A stretch of DNA of 64,000 nucleotides from Denitrobacterium detoxificans (lineage in GTDB: Bacteria; Actinomycetota; Coriobacteriia; Coriobacteriales; Eggerthellaceae), in NCBI RefSeq assembly GCF_001643775.1, contig NZ_CP011402.1:2078432-2142431 (forward strand), written 5' to 3'. Made by a program: the position numbers and the translations under genes. Each line of letters starts with the position of its first letter. Within the stretch, counting starts at the first letter, position 1. The notes under the pieces were generated by a model, which did not search any database, had not been told where the DNA came from, and saw only the letters and a program-made list of their open reading frames with translations. Positions 16,547 through 24,716 of this stretch are shown here, piece by piece.

Positions 16547-17110
16547 TTAAAGTACGCTAATTGACCCCATCAGGGTTTCAACTACGTCCTGATCGTAATT
16601 GAAGACCGTGATTACGTATACGCGATTCGTACCATCGCTGAGATTGATGCACTTCACTGTGCCCTTGGAGCTATCGGTTGGAATGCCATCCGCTACGACG
16701 GCCTCATGACCGTCAATCGTCAAATGTTCAACATTGACGAGTTGCATATCGGACATAACCATGCCATCTTCGATGCTGTCGAAAAGATCGATAACGGTTT
16801 TAACGGAATTGGAATCGAAATAGTTAATAGCGACAGCTTTAGCACCGCCTTGGCCGCTTACGCTGCTAGGGATTCCAAAGAGCCGGAAGCCACCTTCCCA
16901 TTCCATATTCTGTTCTTCGTATTCATTCGGAAGTTCAAAGGTGAAAGCGTCCATATACGTGAAAGCATGAGTCTCACATTGAGTAGAAGAGGGGGAACCG
17001 GCACTCGACGCCTGCTCTCCACCCGAATTAGAACCGCTGCAGCCAGCTATCGTAGCGGACATAACCAAAACAGTCAGGCAAATTGCCAATCGTTTCATTT
17101 TTGCTTCCAT
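16547..17110 (-). CDS. Predicted lipoprotein of unknown function
   Basis: The product has about 187 residues. A signal peptide (MKRLAICLTVLVMSATIAGC) ends in the lipobox TIAGC, so the mature protein is probably lipid-anchored outside the membrane. A serine/glycine linker is followed by a compact beta-rich domain: TFELPNEYEEQNMEW, then GHEAVVADGIP and VYVITVFNYDQDVVETLMGS. The pattern resembles small domains that test a stored variable against a fitted curve, but I do not recognise a named family. ATG 17110 starts two bases after the stop of the upstream membrane protein, with GGTGAG as Shine-Dalgarno sequence inside that gene, so the two are probably co-translated. Confidence 0.75.
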   Translation of the reverse strand: MEAKMKRLAICLTVLVMSATIAGCSGSNSGGEQASSAGSPSSTQCETHAFTYMDAFTFELPNEYEEQNMEWEGGFRLFGIPSSVSGQGGAKAVAINYFDSNSVKTVIDLFDSIEDGMVMSDMQLVNVEHLTIDGHEAVVADGIPTDSSKGTVKCINLSDGTNRVYVITVFNYDQDVVETLMGSISVL

Positions 17111-17112
17111 GT

Positions 17113-18576
17113 CTACCAGCTCACCGTCCAATTCCCATCTGCGTTCACAATTAAAAACGATTTGCTTTCATTCCAGGATTTCGTACCACTGTAAGAGCCG
17201 ATCTCATTAACAAGGTGATCCGATTTTTTGAGACCAATTGCATGAACGATAAAATTATCGTCGCCATCATGGGTAAAGCTGAGTTTGGTTATTCCGCCCT
17301 CATCGATATAGACAACGTCATCACCGTCAAATTGAGCGCCATTGGTTGCTCTAACCATGTTTTTCATTGGCGCAAAGGTCACGGACCACTTGCCACTGGA
17401 TTGAATCTCTAACTGCGTAACCTTCTCATAACGCTCGTAGTCTGTCACGGTACCCTCGTAGGGTCCGATCTCATTAATCAGCCCGTCAACGGAATCCCCG
17501 GACGCATCAAGGGTATGGACGATGAAATTACTTGATCCGCTGTTTGAGAACGCCATAAGACAAGGCTTTCCAGCGCATGGCACGTCAATGACGTCATCTC
17601 CGCTTCCCTCAATGGTTTGAGGCTCAAAGGCCCCAAGGCCACCCAGGGTGGAAACGAAGCTTGTCCCCGTTGAACCCGAAGACCCTGCCGAGCTGCGGCC
17701 GCTTGAGGAAGATGAACGAGCAGAGTTGCTGCTCGAAGAGGCTCCTCCAGATCCAGAAATAGAAATGCTTTGGACGAACTCCTTGTAAAACGAGTCTTCG
17801 AAACCAGACAAGACAATGTAATAAAAATTATTATCCCCATCGCCGAAAACAACGACGAACTCTTCCGGAGTTTTGGCAGTGTCATAAGCGTAGTGAATGC
17901 AATAAACACCAGAGTACGCCTTGCCTTCGTTCCGATAAGAATGTTTTGCGGCGCTAGAACCGGAATCCGACTTAGAGCTTGACGGCTCGTCAAACCACCC
18001 TTCTACCAAATAATCGGCATCAACGGCGGGATTGTCGACGGAAACGTATATCCTACCCGCACTTGTCTTGCCGTCCGCCGTGTATGACGAATAACTTTTG
18101 CTAAAGCCGTCGGGCACAGAGAAGGTGGCGTTGGCTTCGGTAACGGTATGGGTAGAGGTTACGGCAGTGAGCGACGCACTGCCCGAGGAAGTCGTTCCTC
18201 CACCGCGAAGAAAGAGAGCCACAATGACCATAACAACCAGAATAGTGCCTGCAATAGCGACTGCCGCCCATGTGGGAAATGAGCTCGACGGCTTCTTGGA
18301 ATCCCGGGAGGGATCAACGGCAGCAGGCGCATCGCTATTCTCCGACATAGGCGAAGCCTCACCATCAGAGGGAGCATCGAAGTCCGAATCGTGCTCAGAC
18401 GCCAGCACCTGAGGGCTCTCGTCGACATCAGTCGCCAAGGGCTTATCTTTGCCGCTCGCGGCATCTTCAGTTTGTTGCAAAAGCGCTATCTTCTCGTCGT
18501 ACTCAACCTGCGTGAGAACGCCTGAAGCAAGTAGCTCTTGAAGAGCCCGAACCCTACGGTCCTTCCCCTCATCCAT
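17113..18576 (-). CDS. SHOCT-like membrane protein with duplicated C-terminal beta domain
   Basis: The product has 487 residues. Residues 1-37 resemble a SHOCT oligomerisation motif (VRALQELLASGVLTQVEYDE). An acidic linker leads to one transmembrane helix (about 97-120, WAAVAIAGTILVVMVIVALF). A first extracellular domain follows, then a serine-rich linker. Two tandem related domains close the protein: one contains SNFIVHTLD ... LINEIGPYEGTV, the other DNFIVHAIG ... LVNEIGSYSGT, about 75 residues apart. The repeated NFIVH...NEIG signature indicates an internal duplication. GAGGGGG precedes ATG 18576. It probably forms an envelope pair with the downstream lipoprotein. Function is unknown. Confidence 0.8.
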   Translation of the reverse strand: MDEGKDRRVRALQELLASGVLTQVEYDEKIALLQQTEDAASGKDKPLATDVDESPQVLASEHDSDFDAPSDGEASPMSENSDAPAAVDPSRDSKKPSSSFPTWAAVAIAGTILVVMVIVALFLRGGGTTSSGSASLTAVTSTHTVTEANATFSVPDGFSKSYSSYTADGKTSAGRIYVSVDNPAVDADYLVEGWFDEPSSSKSDSGSSAAKHSYRNEGKAYSGVYCIHYAYDTAKTPEEFVVVFGDGDNNFYYIVLSGFEDSFYKEFVQSISISGSGGASSSSNSARSSSSSGRSSAGSSGSTGTSFVSTLGGLGAFEPQTIEGSGDDVIDVPCAGKPCLMAFSNSGSSNFIVHTLDASGDSVDGLINEIGPYEGTVTDYERYEKVTQLEIQSSGKWSVTFAPMKNMVRATNGAQFDGDDVVYIDEGGITKLSFTHDGDDNFIVHAIGLKKSDHLVNEIGSYSGTKSWNESKSFLIVNADGNWTVSW

Positions 18577-18815
18577 CTTTGGCCCCCTCCGTGCCCAGAA
18601 TAATAAGCAGTCATGCTATCTTAGCACCGCATAGCCTCCTAAGTGTCCGTACTTCAGGTCAGCTCAAGTTCGTTTGCCTAACACATCAGCATCGACCCAC
18701 CTCACGTACACGCCTCGGTGCAAAGGCATGTGCATAAACATGTAGCTTATTCGTCAGTCTGCAAGGTATCCTATTCGGGAAGCTTACCGCCGTACCCCGA
18801 ACGAAGGAGGGCCGC

Positions 18816-19151
18816 ATGAAAAACAATCGCTGGGTGTTTCACGAAGATGCCGCGCCCGAAGAGGCTCATGGGGTCATTCGCCGCGTTCTCGCGTATTCGG
18901 ATGACCTGATGGTGGTTGAAAACACCTTCGAGCGGGGCGCCGTGGGGGCATTGCACAGTCATCCGCACACGCAGATTACCTATGTGGTGAGTGGGAAGTT
19001 CGAATTCGAGATTGATGGCGAAAAACACGTGGTAAAAGCTGGCGACACCATGCTCAAGCGCGATGGCATCGTTCATGGCTGCGTTTGCTTGGAGCCTGGT
19101 ATCTTGCTCGACACGTTCACGCCATACCGCGAGGACTTCGTGCAGGACTAG
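18816..19151 (+). CDS. Small cupin-domain protein
   Basis: This 111-residue single-domain cupin has motif 1 HSHPHTQITYVVSGKFEFEI, with the metal-binding His/His/Gln pattern, and motif 2 GDTMLKRDGIVHGCVCLEPG with its histidine. Stand-alone cupins of this size often act in sugar or small-molecule metabolism or as binding proteins; no substrate can be deduced. GAAGGAGGG precedes the ATG, a strong Shine-Dalgarno sequence. It is monocistronic and followed by strong convergent terminators shared with ferritin. Confidence 0.88.
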   Translation: MKNNRWVFHEDAAPEEAHGVIRRVLAYSDDLMVVENTFERGAVGALHSHPHTQITYVVSGKFEFEIDGEKHVVKAGDTMLKRDGIVHGCVCLEPGILLDTFTPYREDFVQD

Positions 19152-19162
19152 CGAACATGAAC

Positions 19163-19232
19163 AAGGGGCAGGGTTGTTGACGACAATCGCCTCGCAATCA
19201 GCGAGGCCATCTCGTGAACAACCCTGCCCCTT
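19163..19232 (+). terminator. Nested long hairpin after the cupin gene
   Basis: A 16-bp perfect inverted repeat (19163-19178 and 19217-19232, AAGGGGCAGGGTTGTT) encloses a smaller CCTCGC/GCGAGG hairpin. It starts 11 bases after the cupin stop. It lacks a T-run, so it may act as an mRNA 3' stabiliser rather than a classical terminator. Confidence 0.5.
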
Positions 19233-19242
19233 GATCACACAC

Positions 19243-19276
19243 AAAAGGGCCGGCGGAGAGTCTTCCCCGCCGGCCC
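19243..19276 (-). terminator. Terminator of the ferritin gene
   Basis: Arms 19247-19256 (GGGCCGGCGG) and 19267-19276 form a 10-bp GC stem. On the minus strand it is followed by TTTTGTG. It stands 17 bases after the ferritin stop. Confidence 0.7.
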
Positions 19277-19293
19277 ACATTTTAGGTCGTCAA

Positions 19294-19815
19294 CTATTCG
19301 GCAGCCAAGGGCGAAGGCACATTGTAGGCACGTGCCAGATACTCGCGATCAAGATCGTACAGGCCCTTCGGGTCGCTCCCGAACAGCTGCATGTTCGAAA
19401 TCATTTCGCTAGCATTGGCCTCTTCTTCCAGCTGCTCGTCCACAAACCAGTTCAAGAAGTTCATGGTACGGAAGTCGCGGGCATCATAGGCCGCAGCGTA
19501 AATGTCGTTGATCAGGCTCGTCACGTACTTCTCGTGCACCAGCGCAGCCTCCAGCGGGCCCATATGGTCGCCCGCCTCGAAGGTTTTATCGGGCTCGTCG
19601 ATAGCCTTCATCTTCACCGGACAGTCGCTGTCCAGCAGATACTTGCGGAAAATCAGGGCGTGGTCGCGCTCTTCCTGCGCCTGAATCATGTACCAGTTGG
19701 CAAAGCCCTTTAGGCCCTCCGCTTCGTAGAAATCTGCGAAGGTAAGATACAAATACCCGGAGTAAAGCTCCTTGTTGATTTGGTCGTTGATTAGTTCGTA
19801 CACCTTTGGATCCAT
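19294..19815 (-). CDS. Ferritin (non-haem, Ftn type)
   Basis: This 173-residue iron-storage protein is predicted to form a 24-subunit shell. Ferroxidase-site residues are visible: E16 in NKELYSGYLY, E49 and H52 in QAQEERDHALIF, and further glutamates in the second helix pair (DEQLEEEANASEM). ATG 19815 (MDPKVYELINDQ) has AAAGGAG upstream; the longer frame from 19908 has no such site. No haem-binding Met as in bacterioferritin is apparent. It is monocistronic and convergent with the cupin gene. Iron buffering under oxidative stress is the usual role. Confidence 0.94.
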   Translation of the reverse strand: MDPKVYELINDQINKELYSGYLYLTFADFYEAEGLKGFANWYMIQAQEERDHALIFRKYLLDSDCPVKMKAIDEPDKTFEAGDHMGPLEAALVHEKYVTSLINDIYAAAYDARDFRTMNFLNWFVDEQLEEEANASEMISNMQLFGSDPKGLYDLDREYLARAYNVPSPLAAE

Positions 19816-19908
19816 GTGTGCTCCTTTCGGCGAACACGAAATAGACTGGACGCTTTCCCTCTTCGAAGGTCCTAGATCGATGATACCCCCAAAGCACGAC
19901 CACGACAA

Positions 19909-19987
19909 AGCGTACGGCCTAGCCGCTACAAGCCAGACCGTACGCTAAATAATATGCCGCCACGGCTGCAGAATCGTGACGGCATAT
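19909..19987 (-). terminator. Double hairpin terminator after the flavoprotein gene
   Basis: Two stems lie in series: AGCGTACGG at 19909-19917 pairs with 19938-19946, and ATATGCCG at 19952-19959 pairs with 19980-19987. They sit between the end of the flavoprotein gene (stop at 20019) and the start of ferritin. On the minus strand the first stem met is followed by ATTATTTAG. Confidence 0.5.
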
Positions 19988-20018
19988 CAGGGAGGGAGGG
20001 AAATATGAAAACGCGTAA

Positions 20019-21686
20019 TTACTTGGAATCGTCCACGGACATGCCCAGGTAGCGCGCAGCCTGCTTGGCTGCCAGGCGCCCGGAGTTAATAGCCCAGGAA
20101 GCGCACGAACCGGGGCAGTACGCTACGTCGTAGGTGTCGCCGTACAGGCCACCTGCGTCGCAACCACCTGCGAACAGGCCGGGAATGATGTTGCGATCGG
20201 AATCCATGACCTCGGTGTTCGGGGTAACGCTCACGCCACCCACGGTGCAGAAGTAGCCGTTAAACACCTCGAACGCGTAGTAGGGGCCGCTCGTGATCGG
20301 GCGCATGTACTCGGCAGGCTTGAAGAATTCCGTATCCTGGCCAGCTGCGCACATGGCATTGTACGAATCGACCGTTGCGGAAAGAGCGTCAGCGTCGATT
20401 CCCATGGCATTAGCCAGTTCCTTGATCGAGTCAGCCTGGAAGACGTACTCGTTCTTGGACTCCAGCAGCGCGGGGAACGTCTCTGCCAGGTCGGTCATCG
20501 GCTCACCAGCAACAACGTACACGCCAACGCCTACGTCACCGCCCTTGTTGATGTACTGGTCGATGATTTCCTTGTTGCATACCGTGAACGCACGCTTCTG
20601 GTTGTGCACTGCGTTGCCAGCGTACGCGAAGTTCTTCAGGAACATGTCTTCGCGAACGAAGCGCTCGCCGTCCTGGTTGACCCACAGGTGCGGCTCAAGC
20701 GAAGTGGCAGCCTGCAAGTTGGTGCCATACGTGGTTTCCGGAAGGATGGGGCCATAGGTAGCCATCGTGCCAGCGCCCAGCGCCAGTGCACCACCAGCAT
20801 CCTTGACCATCTTCAGACCGTCACCATCGCGCCCATTCATGCCAGATGCGGTCACGCGTGCGGGGTCGGAACCATTCAGCTCGCGGATCAGCTCGGGGCT
20901 ATTGGCCCAGCCACCCGTGCCGACGATTACAGCCTTGCAGTTGATCTGCACGACCTTGCCGTTTTCGCGCTTTGCCAAAACACCGGCAACTTTGCCGTTG
21001 TCCATGATGATCTTCTTGCCCGAGCAGCTCATTTCCATCGGCAGGTTGATCTGCTTGGCTGCCTCACCAAAGGAGCGCATAAACGTGGTGCCCGTGCCTT
21101 CAGAGCCAATGCCCTTGTACACGTGCCACGCGTTCGGCGAATCGCCCAGCGACTGCACGTGGTCGAATTCCACGCCCAGGCTTTCCAGCCATTCAACCGT
21201 ACCAGCAGTGTGCTGGAAGAAGTTCTTGTACAGCGCGGGATTGGCAATCCAGTGATGGTAGTCCAGGCAGTCCTCGATCAGCTGGTCCTCGGAATAGTTG
21301 ATGCCACTTTCCTTCTGCCAATGGGAACCCACGGCAAACAGACCCTCGGAACCGATGAACGAACCGCCGGTCACGGACTTCTTCTCAAGCATGATTACGT
21401 CGATGCCCAGCTGCATAGCCTGAATGCCAGCAGCCAAGCCAGTGCCGCCGCCACCAACGACGCACAGGTCGCACTCCAGGGTTTCGCTCGGCTCGCCCAG
21501 CTCCTCGATAGCCCACGCATCGCTCGTCGTTGCGGAGCCCTGAGCCGTGGGGCCACTTGCCTTGTTCGCATCCGTCGATTTCGGCTGGCTGCAACCTGCC
21601 ATGCCGGCAGCCGCCGCCAACGAAGCAATTGCTGCCGCACCCGAAACGAAGCTGCGGCGCGTGATGCCCCTCATCTTTTCCTCCAT
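20019..21686 (-). CDS. Tat-exported FAD-dependent fumarate-reductase-type flavoprotein
   Basis: This is a protein of about 555 residues. The twin-arginine leader GITRRSFVSGAAAIAS ends in a lipobox-like GMAGC, suggesting a Tat-exported lipoprotein. The FAD-binding Rossmann motif is CVVGGGGTGLAAGIQAMQLG, with the adenine-binding EKKSVTGG after it. Later come GRDGDGLKMVKDAGG and a C-terminal GLFAGGCDAGGLYG typical of the FAD_binding_2 family. Such proteins reduce fumarate, urocanate, cinnamates or other enoates at the outer face of the membrane in anaerobic respiration. The substrate here cannot be read from sequence. ATG 21686 has AGAGG upstream. A LysR regulator diverges from it. Confidence 0.92.
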   Translation of the reverse strand: MEEKMRGITRRSFVSGAAAIASLAAAAGMAGCSQPKSTDANKASGPTAQGSATTSDAWAIEELGEPSETLECDLCVVGGGGTGLAAGIQAMQLGIDVIMLEKKSVTGGSFIGSEGLFAVGSHWQKESGINYSEDQLIEDCLDYHHWIANPALYKNFFQHTAGTVEWLESLGVEFDHVQSLGDSPNAWHVYKGIGSEGTGTTFMRSFGEAAKQINLPMEMSCSGKKIIMDNGKVAGVLAKRENGKVVQINCKAVIVGTGGWANSPELIRELNGSDPARVTASGMNGRDGDGLKMVKDAGGALALGAGTMATYGPILPETTYGTNLQAATSLEPHLWVNQDGERFVREDMFLKNFAYAGNAVHNQKRAFTVCNKEIIDQYINKGGDVGVGVYVVAGEPMTDLAETFPALLESKNEYVFQADSIKELANAMGIDADALSATVDSYNAMCAAGQDTEFFKPAEYMRPITSGPYYAFEVFNGYFCTVGGVSVTPNTEVMDSDRNIIPGLFAGGCDAGGLYGDTYDVAYCPGSCASWAINSGRLAAKQAARYLGMSVDDSK

Positions 21687-21804
21687 TACATTCCTCTCTC
21701 TACCAGGCAGTTCGACAATCATTCCTGTAGACTGAACTGCCTTGTCCCTCGTGAGATCCCTTGCTCACTTCGTGTCTATACAATATTTGCGACAGTTGCT
21801 ATTT

Positions 21805-21825
21805 TGGTTACGAACCGCATAACCA
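21805..21825. promoter_or_regulatory. Inverted repeat, candidate LysR operator
   Basis: TGGTTA (21805-21810) and TAACCA (21820-21825) are perfect complements 9 bases apart. They lie in the divergent promoter region between the flavoprotein and its LysR regulator. LysR proteins bind interrupted dyads here to control the neighbour and themselves. Confidence 0.5.
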
Positions 21826-21875
21826 TTGGTATCGCAAGCGAGACAACTAGTTCGAGGTGCCTGGAGGGGGACGCC

Positions 21876-22787
21876 GTGAACGACAACCACGTTCGCTATT
21901 TCAAAGTGCTATACGAACGCCCGAATATTCGAGCGGCGGCGCAAGCCATTCCGCTGTCAAGGCAAGGGCTGCTAAAGTCAATCGACGCCCTGGAGCGCGA
22001 GCTAGGCGTAACGCTATTCGAAAACATAAAGGGCGACCTGTGCCTCCCCACTCCGTACGGGGATGCGTTCTACGAATTCGCCTGCGATTGCGAAGCAGCA
22101 GGTAGCCGTCTGAAAATGAGATTCCGCGAAATCGAGGACGCCAGAAACAACCATCTGTCGCTATGCGCGGCAATTGGCGTACGAGGAACCATTGGAACCG
22201 AGCTCTTCACATCGTTCAAGAAGTCGCACCCCAACGTGATGATTGACTGCGACGAGCAGCCCGACGCGCACTGCGACGAAAGCATCCACGCCGGAGAAAG
22301 CATGCTGGCGTTCACCGTATACCCGTACGACCCAGACTTCGAAACGACCGAGCTGTACTCATGTGACCGCCTGGCCTGGGTGAGCGCTTCGGACCCCCTT
22401 GCCCAACGCGAGTCCATTTGCATAGACGACCTGAACGGCTACAGCGTGGGGCTGGTGGGGCCCTCGTTCAAGAACTACCCGGAGTTTTCTAGGCTTTGCC
22501 AGGAAACGGGTGTGCAACCAGCGGAAATAGAGACCTTTGCGGAAATGTCGATCCTGTACGCCTATGCGTGCAACCCCAAGCACCTATCCTTCACTGCGCC
22601 ATGCGTCGTTTCGCTCTTCGATGGGTTGTTCGGCAATCAGGAAGCCCCCGTCAAGGCGATCCCATTCGTTGGCACGCCTTGGCGCTTCGGCATTTCCTAC
22701 AAGAAGGACCATTCGCTGAACTCCCTGGAATACGAATTCATCGAGCACTGCAAGCAGTACGCGAAAAAGCTGGTCCCGCAGAACTAG
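21876..22787 (+). CDS. LysR-family transcriptional regulator
   Basis: The product has 303 residues with a GTG start (TGGAGGGGG sits 5 bases upstream). The N-terminal winged helix-turn-helix is FKVLYERPNIRAAAQAIPLS followed by QGLLKSIDALERELGVTLFE, the classic LysR recognition and linker region. The remainder is a periplasmic-binding-protein-like effector domain ending SYKKDHSLNSLEYEFIEHCK. It is divergent from a Tat flavoprotein, the usual layout of a substrate-responsive LysR with its target. The effector is probably the flavoprotein's electron acceptor or a related acid. A long frame reaching back to 20604 is an antisense artefact. Confidence 0.93.
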   Translation: MNDNHVRYFKVLYERPNIRAAAQAIPLSRQGLLKSIDALERELGVTLFENIKGDLCLPTPYGDAFYEFACDCEAAGSRLKMRFREIEDARNNHLSLCAAIGVRGTIGTELFTSFKKSHPNVMIDCDEQPDAHCDESIHAGESMLAFTVYPYDPDFETTELYSCDRLAWVSASDPLAQRESICIDDLNGYSVGLVGPSFKNYPEFSRLCQETGVQPAEIETFAEMSILYAYACNPKHLSFTAPCVVSLFDGLFGNQEAPVKAIPFVGTPWRFGISYKKDHSLNSLEYEFIEHCKQYAKKLVPQN

Positions 22788-22862
22788 CTTGCGGTTCCAG
22801 GGGCTGGCGGTCGACCGCCCAAGAATCAGCGGGATAGCGGGATTGCAACCCAAGGAACGCGA

Positions 22863-23372
22863 TTACCGCAGTTCCGAGCCCAGCGCAGCGTCATGCGTAC
22901 CTTGTCGGCCACGGTCGCATGACGCCCCGTGGCGAAAACGAACGACGAGGTAGAGAACAAGAGCGCCCAATGCCGCTCCGCAGGTATCAACCACCCAATC
23001 GGCAGGGTCGCAAAAGCGTCCGGGCACGAAAAGCTGATGGATTTCGTCGGTGATACCGTAGGAACTGGCAATGGCGACGCCTGCAAGGCAGGCAGTACGC
23101 AGGCTTCGCATGTGGGCCCGCAGGGCATTAGCCAGCAGACCGCCCAGCACCGTGTACTCGCAAAAATGGCAGAAGGGCGAAACGGGGTCCTCGTGATAGC
23201 CGAACAGGGCATTCAGCACTGCAGCAAGCAGCTGTTTCGCCTGCTCGAAGAACCCCTCGGAAAGCTGCGTGGCATCGCGGCTCGACATGAAGAAGATGAA
23301 GATCACCCACAGGACAACGGCAAGCCATCGCAATACGACCCGCCTATTTCCCAACTTCCTTGCCAACAACAT
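22863..23372 (-). CDS. VanZ-like membrane protein
   Basis: The product has 169 residues with four predicted transmembrane helices. It carries the VanZ-family signature SSYGITDEIHQLFVPGR followed by DPADWVVDTCGAALGALVLY. The first helix is VVLRWLAVVLWVIFIFFMSS. VanZ relatives are small membrane proteins linked to glycopeptide (teicoplanin) tolerance or to unknown envelope functions; no van genes are present here, so resistance should not be assumed. AAGGAG lies only 2-3 bases before ATG 23372, unusually close, so the true start could be a codon or two downstream. Confidence 0.85.
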   Translation of the reverse strand: MLLARKLGNRRVVLRWLAVVLWVIFIFFMSSRDATQLSEGFFEQAKQLLAAVLNALFGYHEDPVSPFCHFCEYTVLGGLLANALRAHMRSLRTACLAGVAIASSYGITDEIHQLFVPGRFCDPADWVVDTCGAALGALVLYLVVRFRHGASCDRGRQGTHDAALGSELR

Positions 23373-23460
23373 CGCTCCTTCGCATCACGCAACCGACCGC
23401 ACGGACACTCTCATTTTCGCATAGGCGCACGAGACGATTCCCGCGGCTTGGAGTCGGCTG

Positions 23461-23499
23461 AAAAAGAAAACAGGCTGCCGGCGAACCGACAGCCTGTAA
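23461..23499 (-). terminator. Terminator of the tRNA-Thr gene
   Basis: ACAGGCTG and CAGCCTGT form a stem with inner CGG/CCG and a GAA-type loop. On the minus strand it is followed by TTTTCTTTTT. It begins within 10 bases of the tRNA 3' end. Confidence 0.8.
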
Positions 23500-23504
23500 G
23501 TTTC

Positions 23505-23580
23505 TGGAGCCAACGAGCGGATTCGAACCGCTGACCTACGCATTACGAGTGCGTTGCTCTACCAGCTGAGCCACGTTGGC
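23505..23580 (-). tRNA. tRNA-Thr, anticodon CGT
   Basis: The 76-base cloverleaf has acceptor arms GCCAACG/CGTTGGC, a D-loop with AGCTGGTAGAGC, and an anticodon stem ACGCA/TGCGT with loop CTCGTAA, giving anticodon CGT (reads ACG). The T-loop is TTCGAAT, and CCA is encoded at the 3' end. No integrated element is visible next to it. Confidence 0.96.
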
Positions 23581-23715
23581 AAACCTCGTTTCATTGCGAA
23601 ACGCAAGGTAGGAGTATAAAGGAATTTCCTGCAGTGCGCAACACCCCTATGCACCCTCACAATCCGCACATGACCTTGCTGTTGCGGCAGCGAAACGCAC
23701 GTGTACACCAACGCG

Positions 23716-23760
23716 CAAAAAGGGCGTTGGCCCGAATGGAGTACCACCCGGGCCAACGCC
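23716..23760 (-). terminator. Terminator of the arsR-nifX-like operon
   Basis: A perfect 12-bp stem (GGCGTTGGCCCG at 23723-23734 with 23749-23760) is followed on the minus strand by CTTTTTG. Confidence 0.75.
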
Positions 23761-23794
23761 AGCAGCAAACGGAAGCGCTTACTCTAATGCCCCG

Positions 23795-24160
23795 CTAGTG
23801 GCGGCACGCCGCCTCGGGGGACATGACGTTGACCTTGCCCTCTGCGAACAGCTGCGCAACGTCGCCCACCTTGGGGGTCTGCGTTTCGGAATACACCGTC
23901 ACGCCATTCTGCGTGAAGCGCATCAGCGGCGGCATGCCCATACCCACGGTAAGAATGCCATCGACGCCCAGACCAAGCACGTAATCGATAACGCCACCGC
24001 AACCATACTGGTCGTGGTCGACATTCTTCACGGCCTCGGTGCCAAGGATGTTCATATCCTCGTCGAAGTTCACGATGGTGAAATACGGCGTATGGCCAAA
24101 GTGGCCGCTGCGCACGCTTTCCAGCTGGGCATCGGTTTCGCTAGGGATGGCAAGCTTCAT
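23795..24160 (-). CDS. NifX/NafY-like Fe-Mo cluster-binding protein
   Basis: The product has 121 residues and is a single domain of the dinitrogenase iron-molybdenum cofactor family. Visible features are the start MKLAIPSETD, the conserved GHFGHTPYFTIVNFDE, and a C-terminal glycine-rich TVGMGMPPLMRF. Members outside nitrogen fixers bind iron-sulfur or other metal clusters and are common in anaerobes. There is no other nif gene here, so nitrogen fixation is not implied. It is the second gene behind an ArsR-type regulator, 24 bases apart, so metal or redox control is likely. Confidence 0.9.
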   Translation of the reverse strand: MKLAIPSETDAQLESVRSGHFGHTPYFTIVNFDEDMNILGTEAVKNVDHDQYGCGGVIDYVLGLGVDGILTVGMGMPPLMRFTQNGVTVYSETQTPKVGDVAQLFAEGKVNVMSPEAACRH

Positions 24161-24184
24161 GGACGCGCCTCTCTCTTCTCTCGT

Positions 24185-24562
24185 CTATTCCGAACGGTAC
24201 AAGCACCCATTCGTGCCGTCGTCCAACTTGAAGCGGCACGGGTTCGTCTCGTGGCAATCCTCAATGCGTTCCGTACGTTCAATCCACTGCTCAAGATGCG
24301 CAACCATCGCGCGAAGCGCCTCGGGGCGCAGCACGTAATGCACGTGATACCCATGACGAAAGCCCTCGACCAAGCCGGCCTTCTTCAGCACCGACATGTG
24401 CTGCGACACGGCCGATTCGCTAATGCCAAGCGTCTTCGAAATGGAGCGCGAGCAATGATGCCGCTCAAGCAGCAACTGAGCAATCTTGAAACGCGTTGGC
24501 TCCGCCAGCGCCTTCAAGGCGATTCCGAAATCGATGGATGTCCGTTCATTTACTTCAGTCAT
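24185..24562 (-). CDS. ArsR-family metal/redox-type transcriptional regulator
   Basis: The product has 125 residues with a winged helix-turn-helix: LKALAEPTRFKIAQLLLER, then SISKTLGISESAVSQHMSVL as recognition helix, and HYVLRPEALRAMVAHLE after the wing. Cysteines at HHCSR (ahead of the recognition helix) and a C-terminal cluster EDCHETNPC...NGC could coordinate a metal or respond to oxidation. It starts the operon with the NifX-like protein and most likely represses it. The effector cannot be predicted. Confidence 0.92.
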   Translation of the reverse strand: MTEVNERTSIDFGIALKALAEPTRFKIAQLLLERHHCSRSISKTLGISESAVSQHMSVLKKAGLVEGFRHGYHVHYVLRPEALRAMVAHLEQWIERTERIEDCHETNPCRFKLDDGTNGCLYRSE

Positions 24563-24611
24563 AACTTAAATGAATTCTAGCGTTCTTTTACCGTACGTCA
24601 ATAACGACTCC

Positions 24612-24654
24612 CAACCCGAGAAGGTGAGCTTTCGCAAAGCGAAAGCAAGCAGGA
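24612..24654. repeat. REP-like palindromic repeat, single copy
   Basis: The unit reads AACCCGAGAAGGTGAGCTTT followed by CGCAAAGCGAAAGCAAGCAGGA. It has the inner GCTTTCG/CGAAAGC stem and the flanking arms of the clusters at 43449-43651 and 59846-60153. Confidence 0.7.
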
Positions 24655-24656
24655 CG

Positions 24657-24691
24657 CAAAAGGGCCCGAGAGGCACAACCCCTCGGGCCCT
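24657..24691 (-). terminator. Terminator of htpG
   Basis: The 10-bp stem AGGGCCCGAG/CTCGGGCCCT (24661-24670, 24682-24691) is followed on the minus strand by TTTTGCG. It lies 84 bases after the htpG stop. Confidence 0.7.
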
Positions 24692-24716
24692 AAAACCACC
24701 CAGCAGCAAGCGCCGC

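Noticed and set aside
20604-21875. N-terminal extension of the LysR regulator
   Set aside because: The extension is antisense to the flavoprotein. GTG 21876 has TGGAGGGGG and begins the standard LysR fold.
22863-23372. Glycopeptide-resistance locus
   Set aside because: A VanZ-like protein alone, without vanA/H/X/S/R, does not indicate resistance.
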